Positions 6,837 through 14,618 of a stretch of DNA of 64,000 bases are shown here, piece after piece. A program made the position numbers and the translations under genes. The notes under the pieces are model-generated. The model was not told the origin of the DNA and did not search any database. It was given only the letters and a program-made list of their open reading frames with translations. The DNA is taken from positions 1-64,000 of the IMG/VR virus record IMGVR_UViG_3300020123_000219; one strand, given 5' to 3'. Numbering within the stretch: position 1 is the first letter of the stretch; every line of letters starts with the position of its first letter. This DNA comes from a virus.

Positions 6837-7388
6837 TCAGGAGGAGCTGACGACCCTGAGGTGCCGACCGTCACTGGCGGGACGTTTCGGCTTGGCCGCG
6901 CGCAGCTTCCCGGCCGTGGCCGTTGCCTTCTGCGGGGGCCACGGCTTGCCTGCTGCCTCGGCTTCCCTGCGGCGCCGCTCGGTGTTGTCCCGGGTGTTCT
7001 TCTTCTCGCAGTCAGTGCACTGGGTCCGCAGCTTTTCCGGGTGCTTCTTGTTCGCGTAGAACGTCAGCTCCGGGTTGTCGCGGACGTTGCGCTTGCAGGA
7101 GCTGCACGTCCGGGGCGGCGGCTCGGGGTCCTCGCCCCGCAGGGCGCGGGCCTCGTTCCTCATCTCCGCAGCGCTGCGCCTGGCCGCGCGGACCAGCACC
7201 TCGTGCTTGCGGACCGTGAGTTCGTCGCGGCGGCGGTCCCGCCGCGACCAGTCAGTTTCCAGCGTGATCAGCGCGTCGACCTTGGCCATGATCTCGTCGG
7301 CGTAGCCAGCGAGACCGAGCGCGAGCGTGCCTTTCAGGTCAGCCCGCGCTTCCAGTAGCTCTTTCGCGTAATCCCTTTCCGTTCCCAT
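6837..7388 (-). CDS. Unknown protein with a zinc-finger-like module (183 aa)
   Basis: A helical, charged N-terminal half (LLEARADLKGTLALGLAGYA; many Arg/Glu) is followed by TCSSCKRNVRD...RTQCTDCEKK, a two-pair Cys motif at roughly residues 114-146, and a basic Ala/Lys-rich tail. Encoded just upstream of array C and terL in the same direction. DNA binding is plausible; a terminase small subunit or array-binding factor are only guesses. Confidence 0.75.
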   Translation of the reverse strand: MGTERDYAKELLEARADLKGTLALGLAGYADEIMAKVDALITLETDWSRRDRRRDELTVRKHEVLVRAARRSAAEMRNEARALRGEDPEPPPRTCSSCKRNVRDNPELTFYANKKHPEKLRTQCTDCEKKNTRDNTERRRREAEAAGKPWPPQKATATAGKLRAAKPKRPASDGRHLRVVSSS

Positions 7389-7420
7389 GTTCCCCTATTC
7401 TACACGAGCGGGGGGAGGCG

Positions 7421-7690
7421 TCACTCAGGAAGCCAGGCACGGCTCCGCTCGCTGTCCGGCGTCCGGACCTTGCCCGGGTTCGCGTCCTGCCAGGACCGGA
7501 ACCGGTCGACTGAATCCTGCACCAGGGCGATGTGCCTGCGCGGCGAGCCGCCCTTGATGCACAGGAACACGTAGTAGGCGAGCGTCTTTACTGACTGGCA
7601 GTCCCTGGCCCGGAGCACGATCACCGGCTCGTCGTCGGGGATGTCCCCGTGCTCGGTCGTTACCTTCCCGTATTTCCCGTCATATCCCAT
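7421..7690 (-). CDS. Unknown small protein (89 aa)
   Basis: Begins MGYDGKYGKVTTEHGDIPDD with a mixed-charge soluble composition (VIVLRARDCQSVKTLAYYVF). Good G/C third-position bias. First gene of the leftward block 7690-4832. No family recognised. Confidence 0.7.
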   Translation of the reverse strand: MGYDGKYGKVTTEHGDIPDDEPVIVLRARDCQSVKTLAYYVFLCIKGGSPRRHIALVQDSVDRFRSWQDANPGKVRTPDSERSRAWLPE

Positions 7691-7791
7691 GCCGGCAGCT
7701 TACCACCAGGGCAGCCGGGGCCCGGGGGAAGGGTAAGATCACGGGGTGCCTCCTGCGCGGGGCGGGAACGGAAGAGAGGGAGGCGGAAGCG

Positions 7792-8364
7792 ATGCGCAAG
7801 CACATGGTTCTGGACGGGCTGAGGCCCGTCGATTTCACCGGGGTGCTGCTCGCGGAGAAGTCCACCAGGTCCGCCGGGCGGCTCAGGTGGACCGAGCTGG
7901 CTCTGTACCGGATGGCCGGCGAAGACCAGCACCCCCCGGAAGGCGCCGGGGATGAGTACCCTTCTGGCGCCTACGTCCTGACTTCCCTCGGCGCGTCCCT
8001 GGTGTATCACCGGGGCGAGGGCGGGTGCGACCGGAGCAGGCGGTGCGATCCTGGCCGGGCGGGGGACCTGCCTCCGGGGTTCGCGCCGTGCGAGGAATGC
8101 TGGCCGGTGGCGGAGCGGTGGCCGGGTGACGGCGATGACCCGACTGAGCTGGCGCCCGGTGACATGTGCCGGCCTGAGCGGAACCGGCCTAAGGCCGTGG
8201 TGTGCGCGGGGGCCGGGGACGTGGAGGGGACGCTTCGGGACTGGTCGGGGAGCAGGAAGGTGCGGGCGTCGCGGCTGTCCGGCCCGGCGCAGGACCTGCT
8301 GGAGGAGGCGTCGAAGGTCGACGAGGACATCAGGCGCATGATAACCGAGGAAGTCCACCTGTGA
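7792..8364 (+). CDS. Unknown protein (190 aa)
   Basis: Starts at an ATG behind GAGGGAGG. Sequence MRKHMVLDGLRPVDFTGVLL, then a Cys-containing central part (CDRSRRCDPG; CEECW) and a charged helical C-terminus. Divergent from the leftward block. Function unknown. Confidence 0.7.
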   Translation: MRKHMVLDGLRPVDFTGVLLAEKSTRSAGRLRWTELALYRMAGEDQHPPEGAGDEYPSGAYVLTSLGASLVYHRGEGGCDRSRRCDPGRAGDLPPGFAPCEECWPVAERWPGDGDDPTELAPGDMCRPERNRPKAVVCAGAGDVEGTLRDWSGSRKVRASRLSGPAQDLLEEASKVDEDIRRMITEEVHL

Positions 8365-8374
8365 CCGTTATGGC

Positions 8375-8403
8375 TTGACAGGGGCAGCTAGCGCCTATAG
8401 CAT
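8375..8403 (+). promoter_or_regulatory. Strong sigma70-type promoter of the rightward operon
   Basis: A consensus TTGACA at 8375-8380 is followed 17 nt later by TAGCAT at 8398-8403. A leader of ~30 nt leads to the GGGAAAGG site of the 8439 gene. This is the best early-promoter candidate for the packed + genes up to 25131. Confidence 0.7.
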
Positions 8404-8438
8404 CCCCTTATAGCTTCACCACCGGGAAAGGAAACACC

Positions 8439-9698
8439 ATGGCGAAACTAGGCGACATCGCGACCATGCAGGTCGCGGGCCGGCCAGTCGTCGGCGACGA
8501 CGACACCCTGCACGACGCCTGGCTCATCTGGGTACGCATCCGCAACAGCGTCACCGACAGGAACCGCAAGGCAGGAGACGGCCAGCCGCTCCCCTGCAAG
8601 CCGATGACCCTCGACGGCGTGCCCGGCTGGGTGTGGCAGGGACACATCTCCGACGCACGCCGGTTCGTGTTCCCGCCAGGCCAGCCACGGGAACACCCGT
8701 ACACCCCCGCCACCTCAGACCCCGACGACATCCAGCGTGCCAAGAACAACTTCAGCACCGTGCACTCGCGGCTCACCAAGTCCACCGCGAACCTGGTGAA
8801 CGTCGAAACTCACCGTCCCGACCCGTCTATCTGGTGGGTCCGCGACGAGTTCTCCGGCGTGTCACTGCCGGAGGGCAGGTACCGGGTGCTGCTCGCGATG
8901 GCCAGGGGCGAGGAAATCCCCGACCAGCCCGAGCCCGCCGCCCCCGCGCAGCCGGCGCCCGAGGTCCCGGCCGCCGGGGCATCGCCTCCGGAGAGCGCAG
9001 CGACGGTCTACATCTGCCGGTACCGCGACGCCGCCGGGTGCGCCTACACCACGACGGTCCAGGGATCGCTGTACTCGCACGCCGAGGCCGGCACCGTCCA
9101 CACCCGCCACGAGATCCCCCTGCAGATCTGCCCGGTCTGCGGTGACGGGTTCGACTCGCCGCTCGGCAGGGCCTTGCACCTGTCGAAGGCCCACAACGTG
9201 GCGAAGGATTCCGTCCAGCGGAACCTCCTCGACCTGGAGCAGACCACGAAGCTGTGGGCGAAACGCGAGGACAAGGCCGCGAGGACAGCCGCAGCAGGCG
9301 GGATGAGCCCAGGCACGACCCGTGACATGGCGGACCCTGACATCGAGGCGGCCATCGACGCCTTCACCCCCCGGAAGCCAGAGCCCGCCGTCCAGGCTCC
9401 TGCCACTCCTGGTCCCGCGCCTCTCAGCGACTTTGCGGGACCAGGCCAGATGGCCCTGATCGGCCAGTCTCCCCCGGAGTTCGCGCTGCTCCCGCCCGAG
9501 CCGCAGCAGCCTGCAGGGATCGGCAACCCGGCCGTCGAGGCGGTCAGGCAGCTCGTCAGCGACTATGACAAGGCCGTCGCCGAACGCAACGCCGCCGTCA
9601 CCGAACTCCAGGCACTCCGCAAGCAGCAGGCGCAGCTGGCCAACATCAAGGCCGCGCTGCAGCTCGCGCAAGAAGCCCTCGACGACGAGGGAGCGTAG
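8439..9698 (+). CDS. Unknown protein with C2H2-like zinc finger and C-terminal coiled coil (419 aa)
   Basis: Domains in order: a well-structured N-terminal region (~1-160, with VPGWVWQGHISDARRFVFPP); a Pro/Ala linker; a finger-like region with CRYRDAAGCAY and CPVCGDGFDSPLGRALHLSKAH (~200-250); another linker; and a C-terminal coiled coil (AVAERNAAVTELQALRKQQA). This suggests a multidomain nucleic-acid or scaffold-type early protein. First gene after the strong promoter. No named family is recognised. Confidence 0.8.
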   Translation: MAKLGDIATMQVAGRPVVGDDDTLHDAWLIWVRIRNSVTDRNRKAGDGQPLPCKPMTLDGVPGWVWQGHISDARRFVFPPGQPREHPYTPATSDPDDIQRAKNNFSTVHSRLTKSTANLVNVETHRPDPSIWWVRDEFSGVSLPEGRYRVLLAMARGEEIPDQPEPAAPAQPAPEVPAAGASPPESAATVYICRYRDAAGCAYTTTVQGSLYSHAEAGTVHTRHEIPLQICPVCGDGFDSPLGRALHLSKAHNVAKDSVQRNLLDLEQTTKLWAKREDKAARTAAAGGMSPGTTRDMADPDIEAAIDAFTPRKPEPAVQAPATPGPAPLSDFAGPGQMALIGQSPPEFALLPPEPQQPAGIGNPAVEAVRQLVSDYDKAVAERNAAVTELQALRKQQAQLANIKAALQLAQEALDDEGA

Positions 9699-9737
9699 GA
9701 TGCCCGGAATTACAGCAAAGTAGTAAGGGAGCCTCCA

Positions 9738-9986
9738 TTGCCGGCCGAATCCCGCACAGCGGACATCCTCGAACCAGGTGACGTTCTGCTGACGCCCGCA
9801 GAAGTCGCGACGCTGTTCAACGTCAACCCCAAGACAGTGACCCGGTGGGCAGCAAAGAAAAAACTGCGCCCGGTGCTCACCCCAGGCGGTCACCGCCGCT
9901 ACCGCAAATCCGAGGTCCTGGCATTCTTCAACGGCGCCGCAGGAAGCCAAGACGACATCGGCGACGATTATGTACGAGAATGCTGA
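9738..9986 (+). CDS. BldC-like MerR-family DNA-binding protein
   Basis: 82 aa. LLTPAEVATLFNVNPKTVTR followed by WAAKKKLRP...GGHRRYRKSEV closely follows actinomycete BldC and related short MerR-type winged helix proteins, which lack an effector domain. Streptomyces BldC binds direct DNA repeats cooperatively, head to tail. The phage copy could act on phage or host developmental promoters. TTG start behind AAGGGAG. It overlaps the next gene by 17 nt. Confidence 0.85.
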   Translation: MPAESRTADILEPGDVLLTPAEVATLFNVNPKTVTRWAAKKKLRPVLTPGGHRRYRKSEVLAFFNGAAGSQDDIGDDYVREC

Positions 9987-10593
9987 CCTGATGGCCGTGC
10001 GCTGCCCCACATGCGGGGTAGTGCACGGCCTGAGCGAGGGAAGGCAGAGGCTAGCCTCGCAAGAGAACAGCACTAAGCCCCCTTACCATTACGTGAGATG
10101 CCCCAACGGCCACGCGTGGTATTACGAAACCAGCACGGCATTCAGGGCAGCCCCTGAGAAGCTGTTCACCCGGCTGTGCTGTCCTGGATGCGGGCTGCCG
10201 TTCGGCGTCAGCATCGAGTACCTTGCCGCCAGGAAAGGCAAGCTCATCACCTGCCCCAACGGCCACGGGAACGGCTACGCCTGCGGCCAGCCGGAAAAGA
10301 AAGTAGCCGCGAGAAACCCTGCCGGCACGCGCGTAGGCGACACCGCGAGAGACGCAGCATTGTCCAGGCTCACGGAGGCGTTCGTCGCAGGCGAGATCAG
10401 CCACGATGAATACGGCGACCGCTCGGCACGCGCCCTCACCGCTAAGACAGGCACGGAACTCGCGGAACTGACGGCTGACCTTCCCGGCAGCGCCTCCGGT
10501 GCAGGCCGCCACTCGCCTCTCTGGGACTACCTGCCCGTGACCGCGCTGGTGATCTTCTCGCTGGCAGTACTCGCGATAGCCATTCTCGTGTAG
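9970..10593 (+). CDS. Zinc-ribbon / DUF1707 membrane-anchored protein (207 aa)
   Basis: Two zinc-ribbon-like segments (CPTCG...CPNGH; CCPGCG...CPNGHG) occupy ~1-100. A DUF1707-like helical module follows (RDAALSRLTEAFVAGEISHD..., ~120-165), then a C-terminal transmembrane helix (VTALVIFSLAVLAIAILV). DUF1707 modules are common in actinobacterial membrane proteins, usually at the N-terminus; here one sits in a phage protein between Zn ribbons and the membrane anchor. Function unknown. Confidence 0.8.
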   Translation: MYENADLMAVRCPTCGVVHGLSEGRQRLASQENSTKPPYHYVRCPNGHAWYYETSTAFRAAPEKLFTRLCCPGCGLPFGVSIEYLAARKGKLITCPNGHGNGYACGQPEKKVAARNPAGTRVGDTARDAALSRLTEAFVAGEISHDEYGDRSARALTAKTGTELAELTADLPGSASGAGRHSPLWDYLPVTALVIFSLAVLAIAILV

Positions 10594-10631
10594 AGCACAC
10601 GGCAGGAACCGCAAAGGAAGTGGAAAAGGAA

Positions 10632-10808
10632 ATGGGAACTGCTGACGGGACGGTCGCCAGGGCAACAGCCAACGCCGTCATCGGCGCGGCGGACGGGAAG
10701 AAGGTGACCGGTGACACCATGACGGCGGTCGCCACCGCAGCCGTCGCGCTCAGCCTCCTGGAAGTGGCCGCCGCGATACGTGAGCTGGCAGCGAAGGCAC
10801 AGCCATGA
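10632..10808 (+). CDS. Small Ala-rich helical protein (58 aa)
   Basis: ATG at 10632 is preferred over the upstream GTG at 10620 because it follows GAAAAGGAA at good spacing. The sequence MGTADGTVARATANAVIGAA is followed by TAAVALSLLEVAAAIRELAA and may be membrane-associated. It overlaps the next start (ATGA). Confidence 0.55.
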   Translation: MGTADGTVARATANAVIGAADGKKVTGDTMTAVATAAVALSLLEVAAAIRELAAKAQP

Positions 10809-10909
10809 GCGAGAAATGCATGAGCTGCACGAACGCCGACTGCGGGCTCCCCAGCTACAGCCACTGCGGCGGCTGCGACTGCTGCAGGCAGAAAGGGAAA
10901 GGAACATGA
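10805..10909 (+). CDS. Tiny Cys-rich protein (34 aa)
   Basis: MSEKCMSCTNADCGLPSYSH then CGGCDCCRQ: eight Cys in 34 residues, typical of a minimal metal-binding protein. Joined to both neighbours by ATGA overlaps, which supports translation. Confidence 0.6.
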   Translation: MSEKCMSCTNADCGLPSYSHCGGCDCCRQKGKGT

Positions 10910-11325
10910 CCAGCGCAGCCCACGCCGTCAGCAGCGACGACATCTGGACGTTCATAGAAGCGAACTGGATCTGGGTCCTGATCTTCGGCGGCGGGATCAT
11001 CGACTTCCTGCTCGAAACATTCGACGCCGGCATCGGCTCGATCGCCAGGGCAGGCCGCCGCCGCCACCGCCGCCGGATGGAACGGCTGAGACTCCAGCTG
11101 AAGATAGAGAAAGCCAGGGCAGCCACCCAGGTGCAGCTCGCCGGGGACAACAGCAGCCAGTTCCAGGCCGGACGGTCACTGACCATGCCCCGCCCCGGAC
11201 GGTGCGTGCACCGCAACGTCACCGCCGTCGTGGCCAGCGGAACCGACGACGTAGTCGCCTGGCTCTGCAAGACCTGCGACACCAAACTGCCCCCCGACTG
11301 GGCCGTCCGCGAGGAGGACCTGTGA
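10906..11325 (+). CDS. Membrane protein with C-terminal Cys motif (139 aa)
   Basis: One N-terminal hydrophobic segment (ANWIWVLIFGGGIIDFLL), a strongly basic coiled-coil-like stretch (RRRHRRRMERLRLQLKIEKA) and a C-terminal C...H...C-x2-C part (CVHRN...LCKTCDTKLP). Starts at an ATGA overlap behind AGGGAAAGG. Function unknown. Confidence 0.7.
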   Translation: MTSAAHAVSSDDIWTFIEANWIWVLIFGGGIIDFLLETFDAGIGSIARAGRRRHRRRMERLRLQLKIEKARAATQVQLAGDNSSQFQAGRSLTMPRPGRCVHRNVTAVVASGTDDVVAWLCKTCDTKLPPDWAVREEDL

Positions 11326-11675
11326 GCATCCTGTCCTGGGACAAGCCAGGGAAGATCATGACCGAGGACGAATGGCGGTCCATCGCCGCCGACGGCGCCC
11401 CTCCCGGCGTGTACACCCCGAACATGTCCGCCGAGGACGCCGCCCGGTGGAAAGCCAAGATCATAGGAAGCCACGGGGACCACCCGCGAGTCGAGATCCG
11501 CAAGAGCGCACGCGGGGTGCAGCTGCTGATCGTTGTCTGCGAGGACGAGGTCGCGATGTCCATGAACGGCACCGCCAAGCTCACCCTCACCGATTACACC
11601 GACATGCTCCAGGCAGTGGTAGAGGCACGGGTGGAACTGGCAGCGCGCAGCGAAGCGAGGGAGGAAAACCGGTGA
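11322..11675 (+). CDS. Unknown soluble protein (117 aa)
   Basis: GTG at 11322 overlaps the preceding stop (GTGA) behind GGAGGACC. The sequence (MTEDEWRSIAADGAPPGVYT; VQLLIVVCEDEVAMSMNGTA) looks like a compact alpha/beta fold. No family recognised. Confidence 0.7.
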   Translation: MSILSWDKPGKIMTEDEWRSIAADGAPPGVYTPNMSAEDAARWKAKIIGSHGDHPRVEIRKSARGVQLLIVVCEDEVAMSMNGTAKLTLTDYTDMLQAVVEARVELAARSEAREENR

Positions 11676-12085
11676 CGTTGCCCAGGGCAACGCCCGCGTC
11701 CAGCCGTAGGATGCTGATCGCTAACCGGTCATCACGAGCGAAGAAACGCGTCACCGCGCCGGAGAACAGGACCGTGGAAACCATGCGGCGTCCCCTGTCC
11801 GGCGGCGGATGCTGGTGCCAGCTCCCCGCCGCCCACGACTGGCCCGGCCGCGACGAAGGCGCACCTCACCCCCGCCGCGCCATGTGGGCGGGGCTAGCCC
11901 GCCAGCCGTACGATCAGGGGCCGTGCCTCAGCGAGCACTGCGACCGGCAGTCCGAACCCGGGGTGTGGTTCTGCTGCGGGCTGTGCGCCGAGGCGGCGGA
12001 CTTCCGCCGCGAGACAGTCGTGCACGCCGACCCCTGCAACGAAAGATCCGGCGTCCGCGTCGGCCTGAAAGGAAAACGAAAGTGA
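11672..12085 (+). CDS. Cys-rich protein of unknown function (137 aa)
   Basis: GTG at 11672 overlaps the previous stop and has GGGAGG seven bases upstream; an internal ATG at 11784 is an alternative. The C-terminal half has CWCQLPAAHDW, CLSEHCDRQ and WFCCGLCAEAADF, likely metal ligands. It overlaps the next gene by GTGA. Confidence 0.6.
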   Translation: MTLPRATPASSRRMLIANRSSRAKKRVTAPENRTVETMRRPLSGGGCWCQLPAAHDWPGRDEGAPHPRRAMWAGLARQPYDQGPCLSEHCDRQSEPGVWFCCGLCAEAADFRRETVVHADPCNERSGVRVGLKGKRK

Positions 12086-12840
12086 AATTCCGTCTCGCTG
12101 CCGCCGTGATCACGGCGGCAGCTGCCCTCTCGGCAGCGGTGCCCGCCGCAGCGGCAGGGCACGGCAAGGGTCACTGGACGACCTGTAAGCCGTTCTTCCG
12201 CCGCACGATCTCCGGTCCCTGGGGGGCCTACATCATCCGCGATGACGTGTTCACGCTCCCCGGGCTGGCCACGACCATATGCATCCGCCACCAGCGGGGC
12301 ACCCCCGCGTTCGCTGTCAGCTCCTCCGACGCTGCCTCCCCCGGGCCTGCGCTGGCCTACCCCGAAGTGTTCTACGGCTGCGTCTACGGTGCCTGCTCAC
12401 CCGGAACGATCCTCCCCTCCCCCCTGCACGGAGGGGAACACGGCGTCAGCGCGAAGGTGCGGAAAATGAGCGTCTCGGTATTCGACAAGGCCCGGCGCAA
12501 GGGAAAATTCGACACAGGCTTCGACATCTGGCTCACCCCGGACCGGCAGACCGGAGGTCAGGCAACCGGCGCCGAGGTCATGATCTGGCTGCGCGAGCAG
12601 GGAGTCCGCTTCACCCCCCGGTGGCGGGTCCGGGCCGGGGGGATCTGGTGGCTGGCAGAGGAATGGCGGACCTGCCACTCCAACGGCCTGTGCTGGCCGC
12701 TGATCATATTCCTGCGCGAGCACCAGCACTCCTACGCCAGGAAACTACCCCTCATGCCGTTCTTCGCGTTCGGCGAGCACCACGGCTGGATCAGGAAAAC
12801 GTTCTGGCTGGAATCAGTCGAGCACGGATTCGAGATCTGA
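12082..12840 (+). CDS. Secreted GH12-like glycoside hydrolase (putative endo-beta-1,4-glucanase)
   Basis: 252 aa with a signal peptide (MKFRLAAAVITAAAALSAAV, cleavage near AAAAG, ~26). Family-12 landmarks in order: WTTCKPF, GAYIIRDDVF (for the usual Y-I-V-N-N-x-W), YPEVFYGCVYGACSPGT, FDIWLTPDRQT, GAEVMIWL (probable nucleophile E165) and the C-terminal VEHGFEI (acid/base E251). Both catalytic glutamates are kept. It should hydrolyse beta-1,4-glucans outside the cell. It sits in the early operon, not the virion operon, and starts by a GTGA overlap. A secreted cellulase-like enzyme is unusual for a phage. Confidence 0.75.
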   Translation: MKFRLAAAVITAAAALSAAVPAAAAGHGKGHWTTCKPFFRRTISGPWGAYIIRDDVFTLPGLATTICIRHQRGTPAFAVSSSDAASPGPALAYPEVFYGCVYGACSPGTILPSPLHGGEHGVSAKVRKMSVSVFDKARRKGKFDTGFDIWLTPDRQTGGQATGAEVMIWLREQGVRFTPRWRVRAGGIWWLAEEWRTCHSNGLCWPLIIFLREHQHSYARKLPLMPFFAFGEHHGWIRKTFWLESVEHGFEI

Positions 12841-12887
12841 TCCGGCGGCACAGGACTAGCGTGCACGTTCTTCCGGGTGTTCCCGTA

Positions 12888-13034
12888 ATGGCCGCCCTGA
12901 TAAGCACGGTAGCCACGCCTACCGCCGTGCACATCTTCGACACTAAGGTCGTTATCGTGGCCCAGGACGGCCAGGTCATCGAGATCGCACGGAAGCTGCC
13001 GGAGGTCCTGCGGAAACCGGAGAAGAAAGAATGA
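12888..13034 (+). CDS. Small unknown protein (48 aa)
   Basis: MAALISTVATPTAVHIFDTK followed by VVIVAQDGQVIEIARKLPEV: two short beta-like strands and a helix. A GTG at 12861 gives a nine-residue longer form. Its stop overlaps the next ATG. Confidence 0.55.
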   Translation: MAALISTVATPTAVHIFDTKVVIVAQDGQVIEIARKLPEVLRKPEKKE

Positions 13035-13237
13035 CCTCCACCACGACCGCGACCATCTGGTGCGATGCCCCCGAGGGCTGTCCCGCCAACGTCACAGGGG
13101 CGACCATCCTCGACGCGCTCAGGGCAGCCGGGCGGCAAGGCTGGCAGACAGGCGACCACATGCACGGCGAAGCTGACCTATGCTCACACCACGCACCGCA
13201 GGGAAGGGACACCCCGTGCATCCCGCGCAGGAACTAG
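13031..13237 (+). CDS. Small protein with scattered Cys/His (68 aa)
   Basis: Starts in an ATGA overlap behind GAGAAGAAAG. TATIWCDAPEGCPANVTGAT and LRAAGRQGWQTGDHMHGEAD, then CSHHAP near the end, suggest a small metal-binding fold. Function unknown. Confidence 0.65.
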   Translation: MTSTTTATIWCDAPEGCPANVTGATILDALRAAGRQGWQTGDHMHGEADLCSHHAPQGRDTPCIPRRN

Positions 13238-13563
13238 CCGAGGCAGCGGCGATCATGCGAGCAGACGCAGGGTTCTGCGGCCTCGTAGGGAAAGTACTCG
13301 ATGACGCAGCTACCGAATACGCCCAGCACTCCCCCGAAATCCAGGCCATCCTCGCCGGAACCGGGGACGCAGCCGACCTCCGCGTCGGCATCGCCCGCCA
13401 GATTCTGCAGCTGCCACGACCCGCTGGTGTTCGGGCACCAGTGCGCCGGGCACTGGACGGCACGGCAGGCACGCACCCTGTTCGAGAGATCGGCACTGCA
13501 GATGACCGGCGCGCTCAGGGACCTGAGCGCGACAATCGAGCAGGCCACCCGGAGCCTTGGTGA
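13216..13563 (+). CDS. Unknown protein with a probable frame break near 13,405
   Basis: From GTG 13216 the frame is convincingly coding (ELAEAAAIMRADAGFCGLVG; DLRVGIARQI) up to ~13,405. Downstream of that, G/C third-position bias and protein-like sequence (CSCHDPLVFGHQCAGHWTAR; ARTLFERSALQMTGALRDL) move to the +1 frame. The 115-aa frame given here ends in a GTGA overlap with the next gene, but its C-terminal third is probably not the native protein. A one-base indel (real or sequencing) or a +1 frameshift would explain it. Confidence 0.6.
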   Translation: MHPAQELAEAAAIMRADAGFCGLVGKVLDDAATEYAQHSPEIQAILAGTGDAADLRVGIARQILQLPRPAGVRAPVRRALDGTAGTHPVREIGTADDRRAQGPERDNRAGHPEPW

Positions 13564-13847
13564 GCACCGCGTCGTCCAGCCGCCTGATCAGGGACGAGGG
13601 GAGCTGCGTCATCGCCGTCGAGGAAAGCAACCCTGACGGCACCGCGCAGGCACTGTGGGTCCGGGCCGGCAGGGTGTACGACGCCGGGAAGCTACGCGAC
13701 CAGCCCGGACTGTGGGTTCACTACCAGGAAGACTACATGCGGGCCACCCTCGACGGCCCCGTGCTCATCACTCCCGCCGTGTGGCGGCTCCTGGTGAAGG
13801 AAACCAACGCCAGGCTCAGGAAACAGAAACGGTACCTCCGCCGGTAA
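13560..13847 (+). CDS. Unknown protein (95 aa)
   Basis: GTG at 13560 overlaps the previous stop (GTGA). Sequence VSTASSSRLIRDEGSCVIAV then DGTAQALWVRAGRVYDAGKL and a basic C-terminus. Looks like a small beta-rich fold. No family recognised. Confidence 0.7.
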   Translation: MSTASSSRLIRDEGSCVIAVEESNPDGTAQALWVRAGRVYDAGKLRDQPGLWVHYQEDYMRATLDGPVLITPAVWRLLVKETNARLRKQKRYLRR

Positions 13848-13869
13848 CGGCGCAGGGAAAGGAAAACAA

Positions 13870-14070
13870 GTGGCAGGTAAGAAACCGTGCCCGCGATGCT
13901 GGTCCGCGCCCGGCTTCGGCTGCGAGCACGACCAGACCGCGCCCGGCATGCACGACACCGGGCGCACGCACACCATCAGGCTGGCAGGCAAGAACGAAAC
14001 CGTTCCCGTCCGCGTGTTCTGCGACGGACGGTGCACCACCTGCGGCGGCACCAGGGAGGTAGACGCATGA
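13870..14070 (+). CDS. Zinc-ribbon protein (66 aa)
   Basis: GTG start behind AGGGAAAGGAAAAC. KKPCPRCWSAPGFGCEHDQT and FCDGRCTTCGGTRE give two Cys pairs spaced as in a zinc ribbon. Probably a small nucleic-acid-binding protein. Overlaps the next ATG. Confidence 0.7.
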   Translation: MAGKKPCPRCWSAPGFGCEHDQTAPGMHDTGRTHTIRLAGKNETVPVRVFCDGRCTTCGGTREVDA

Positions 14071-14351
14071 CAGGCTCCCCGTTCCCCCCGCCCGAGTTCG
14101 AGGAAATCCGCGACCACGTCCGCGAGCACGGCGAACCCTACATCGGCGGGCTGTCCCTCAGGGGCACCGCAGACTCCGCTGTCATCTCCTGCGAGAACGG
14201 CTGCAACATCATCGACACCGGCAGGTTCACCGACTACCACTTCCTCTGCCGCAGGGCGATGGACCACGCAGGCGAAACCGGGCACAGCGTCGCCATCAGC
14301 TGCAGCCAGCAAGCCGTCTACGGCCCCTACACCTACGAGCCGTCGCCATGA
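14067..14351 (+). CDS. Unknown protein (94 aa)
   Basis: ATG in an overlap with the previous stop. PEFEEIRDHVREHGEPYIGG and SAVISCENGCNIIDTGRFTD are followed by a C-terminal CSQQAVYGPY. Cys residues could bind metal. Function unknown. Confidence 0.65.
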   Translation: MTGSPFPPPEFEEIRDHVREHGEPYIGGLSLRGTADSAVISCENGCNIIDTGRFTDYHFLCRRAMDHAGETGHSVAISCSQQAVYGPYTYEPSP

Positions 14352-14494
14352 TCAGCGAAGTGCTGTCGTGCCCGGTCTGCGCCACCGAACTCGACGACGA
14401 GCAGTGGTGCACCGGCTGCGACCGGCACGTATCGGACGAGGAAATCGCGCAGCACCAGCGTATTTGGGGTGACATCTGGTATGAACCGCGCTAA
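14348..14494 (+). CDS. Tiny zinc-ribbon protein (48 aa)
   Basis: MISEVLSCPVCATELDDEQW then CTGCDRHVSDEEI: a C-x2-C...C-x2-C pattern in a minimal ribbon. Linked to the previous gene by ATGA. Confidence 0.65.
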   Translation: MISEVLSCPVCATELDDEQWCTGCDRHVSDEEIAQHQRIWGDIWYEPR

Positions 14495-14504
14495 GGAAGC
14501 CCGG

Positions 14505-14618
14505 ATGAGGCAAGTGATCAGAAATGTTCTCTACCGCTTCAGCGACTGGCTGTGCGCCCATCAGCGAACCTTCGAGCTGGGCAACTGGCTCGGGGAACTT
14601 GGCTGGAAGCTGCGATGA
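14505..14618 (+). CDS. Tiny protein (37 aa)
   Basis: ATG 14505 is chosen because TAAGGAAG lies seven bases upstream; an earlier ATG at 14481 would overlap the preceding gene. The sequence MRQVIRNVLYRFSDWLCAHQ is amphipathic and Trp-rich. Its stop overlaps the next ATG. Function unknown. Confidence 0.5.
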   Translation: MRQVIRNVLYRFSDWLCAHQRTFELGNWLGELGWKLR

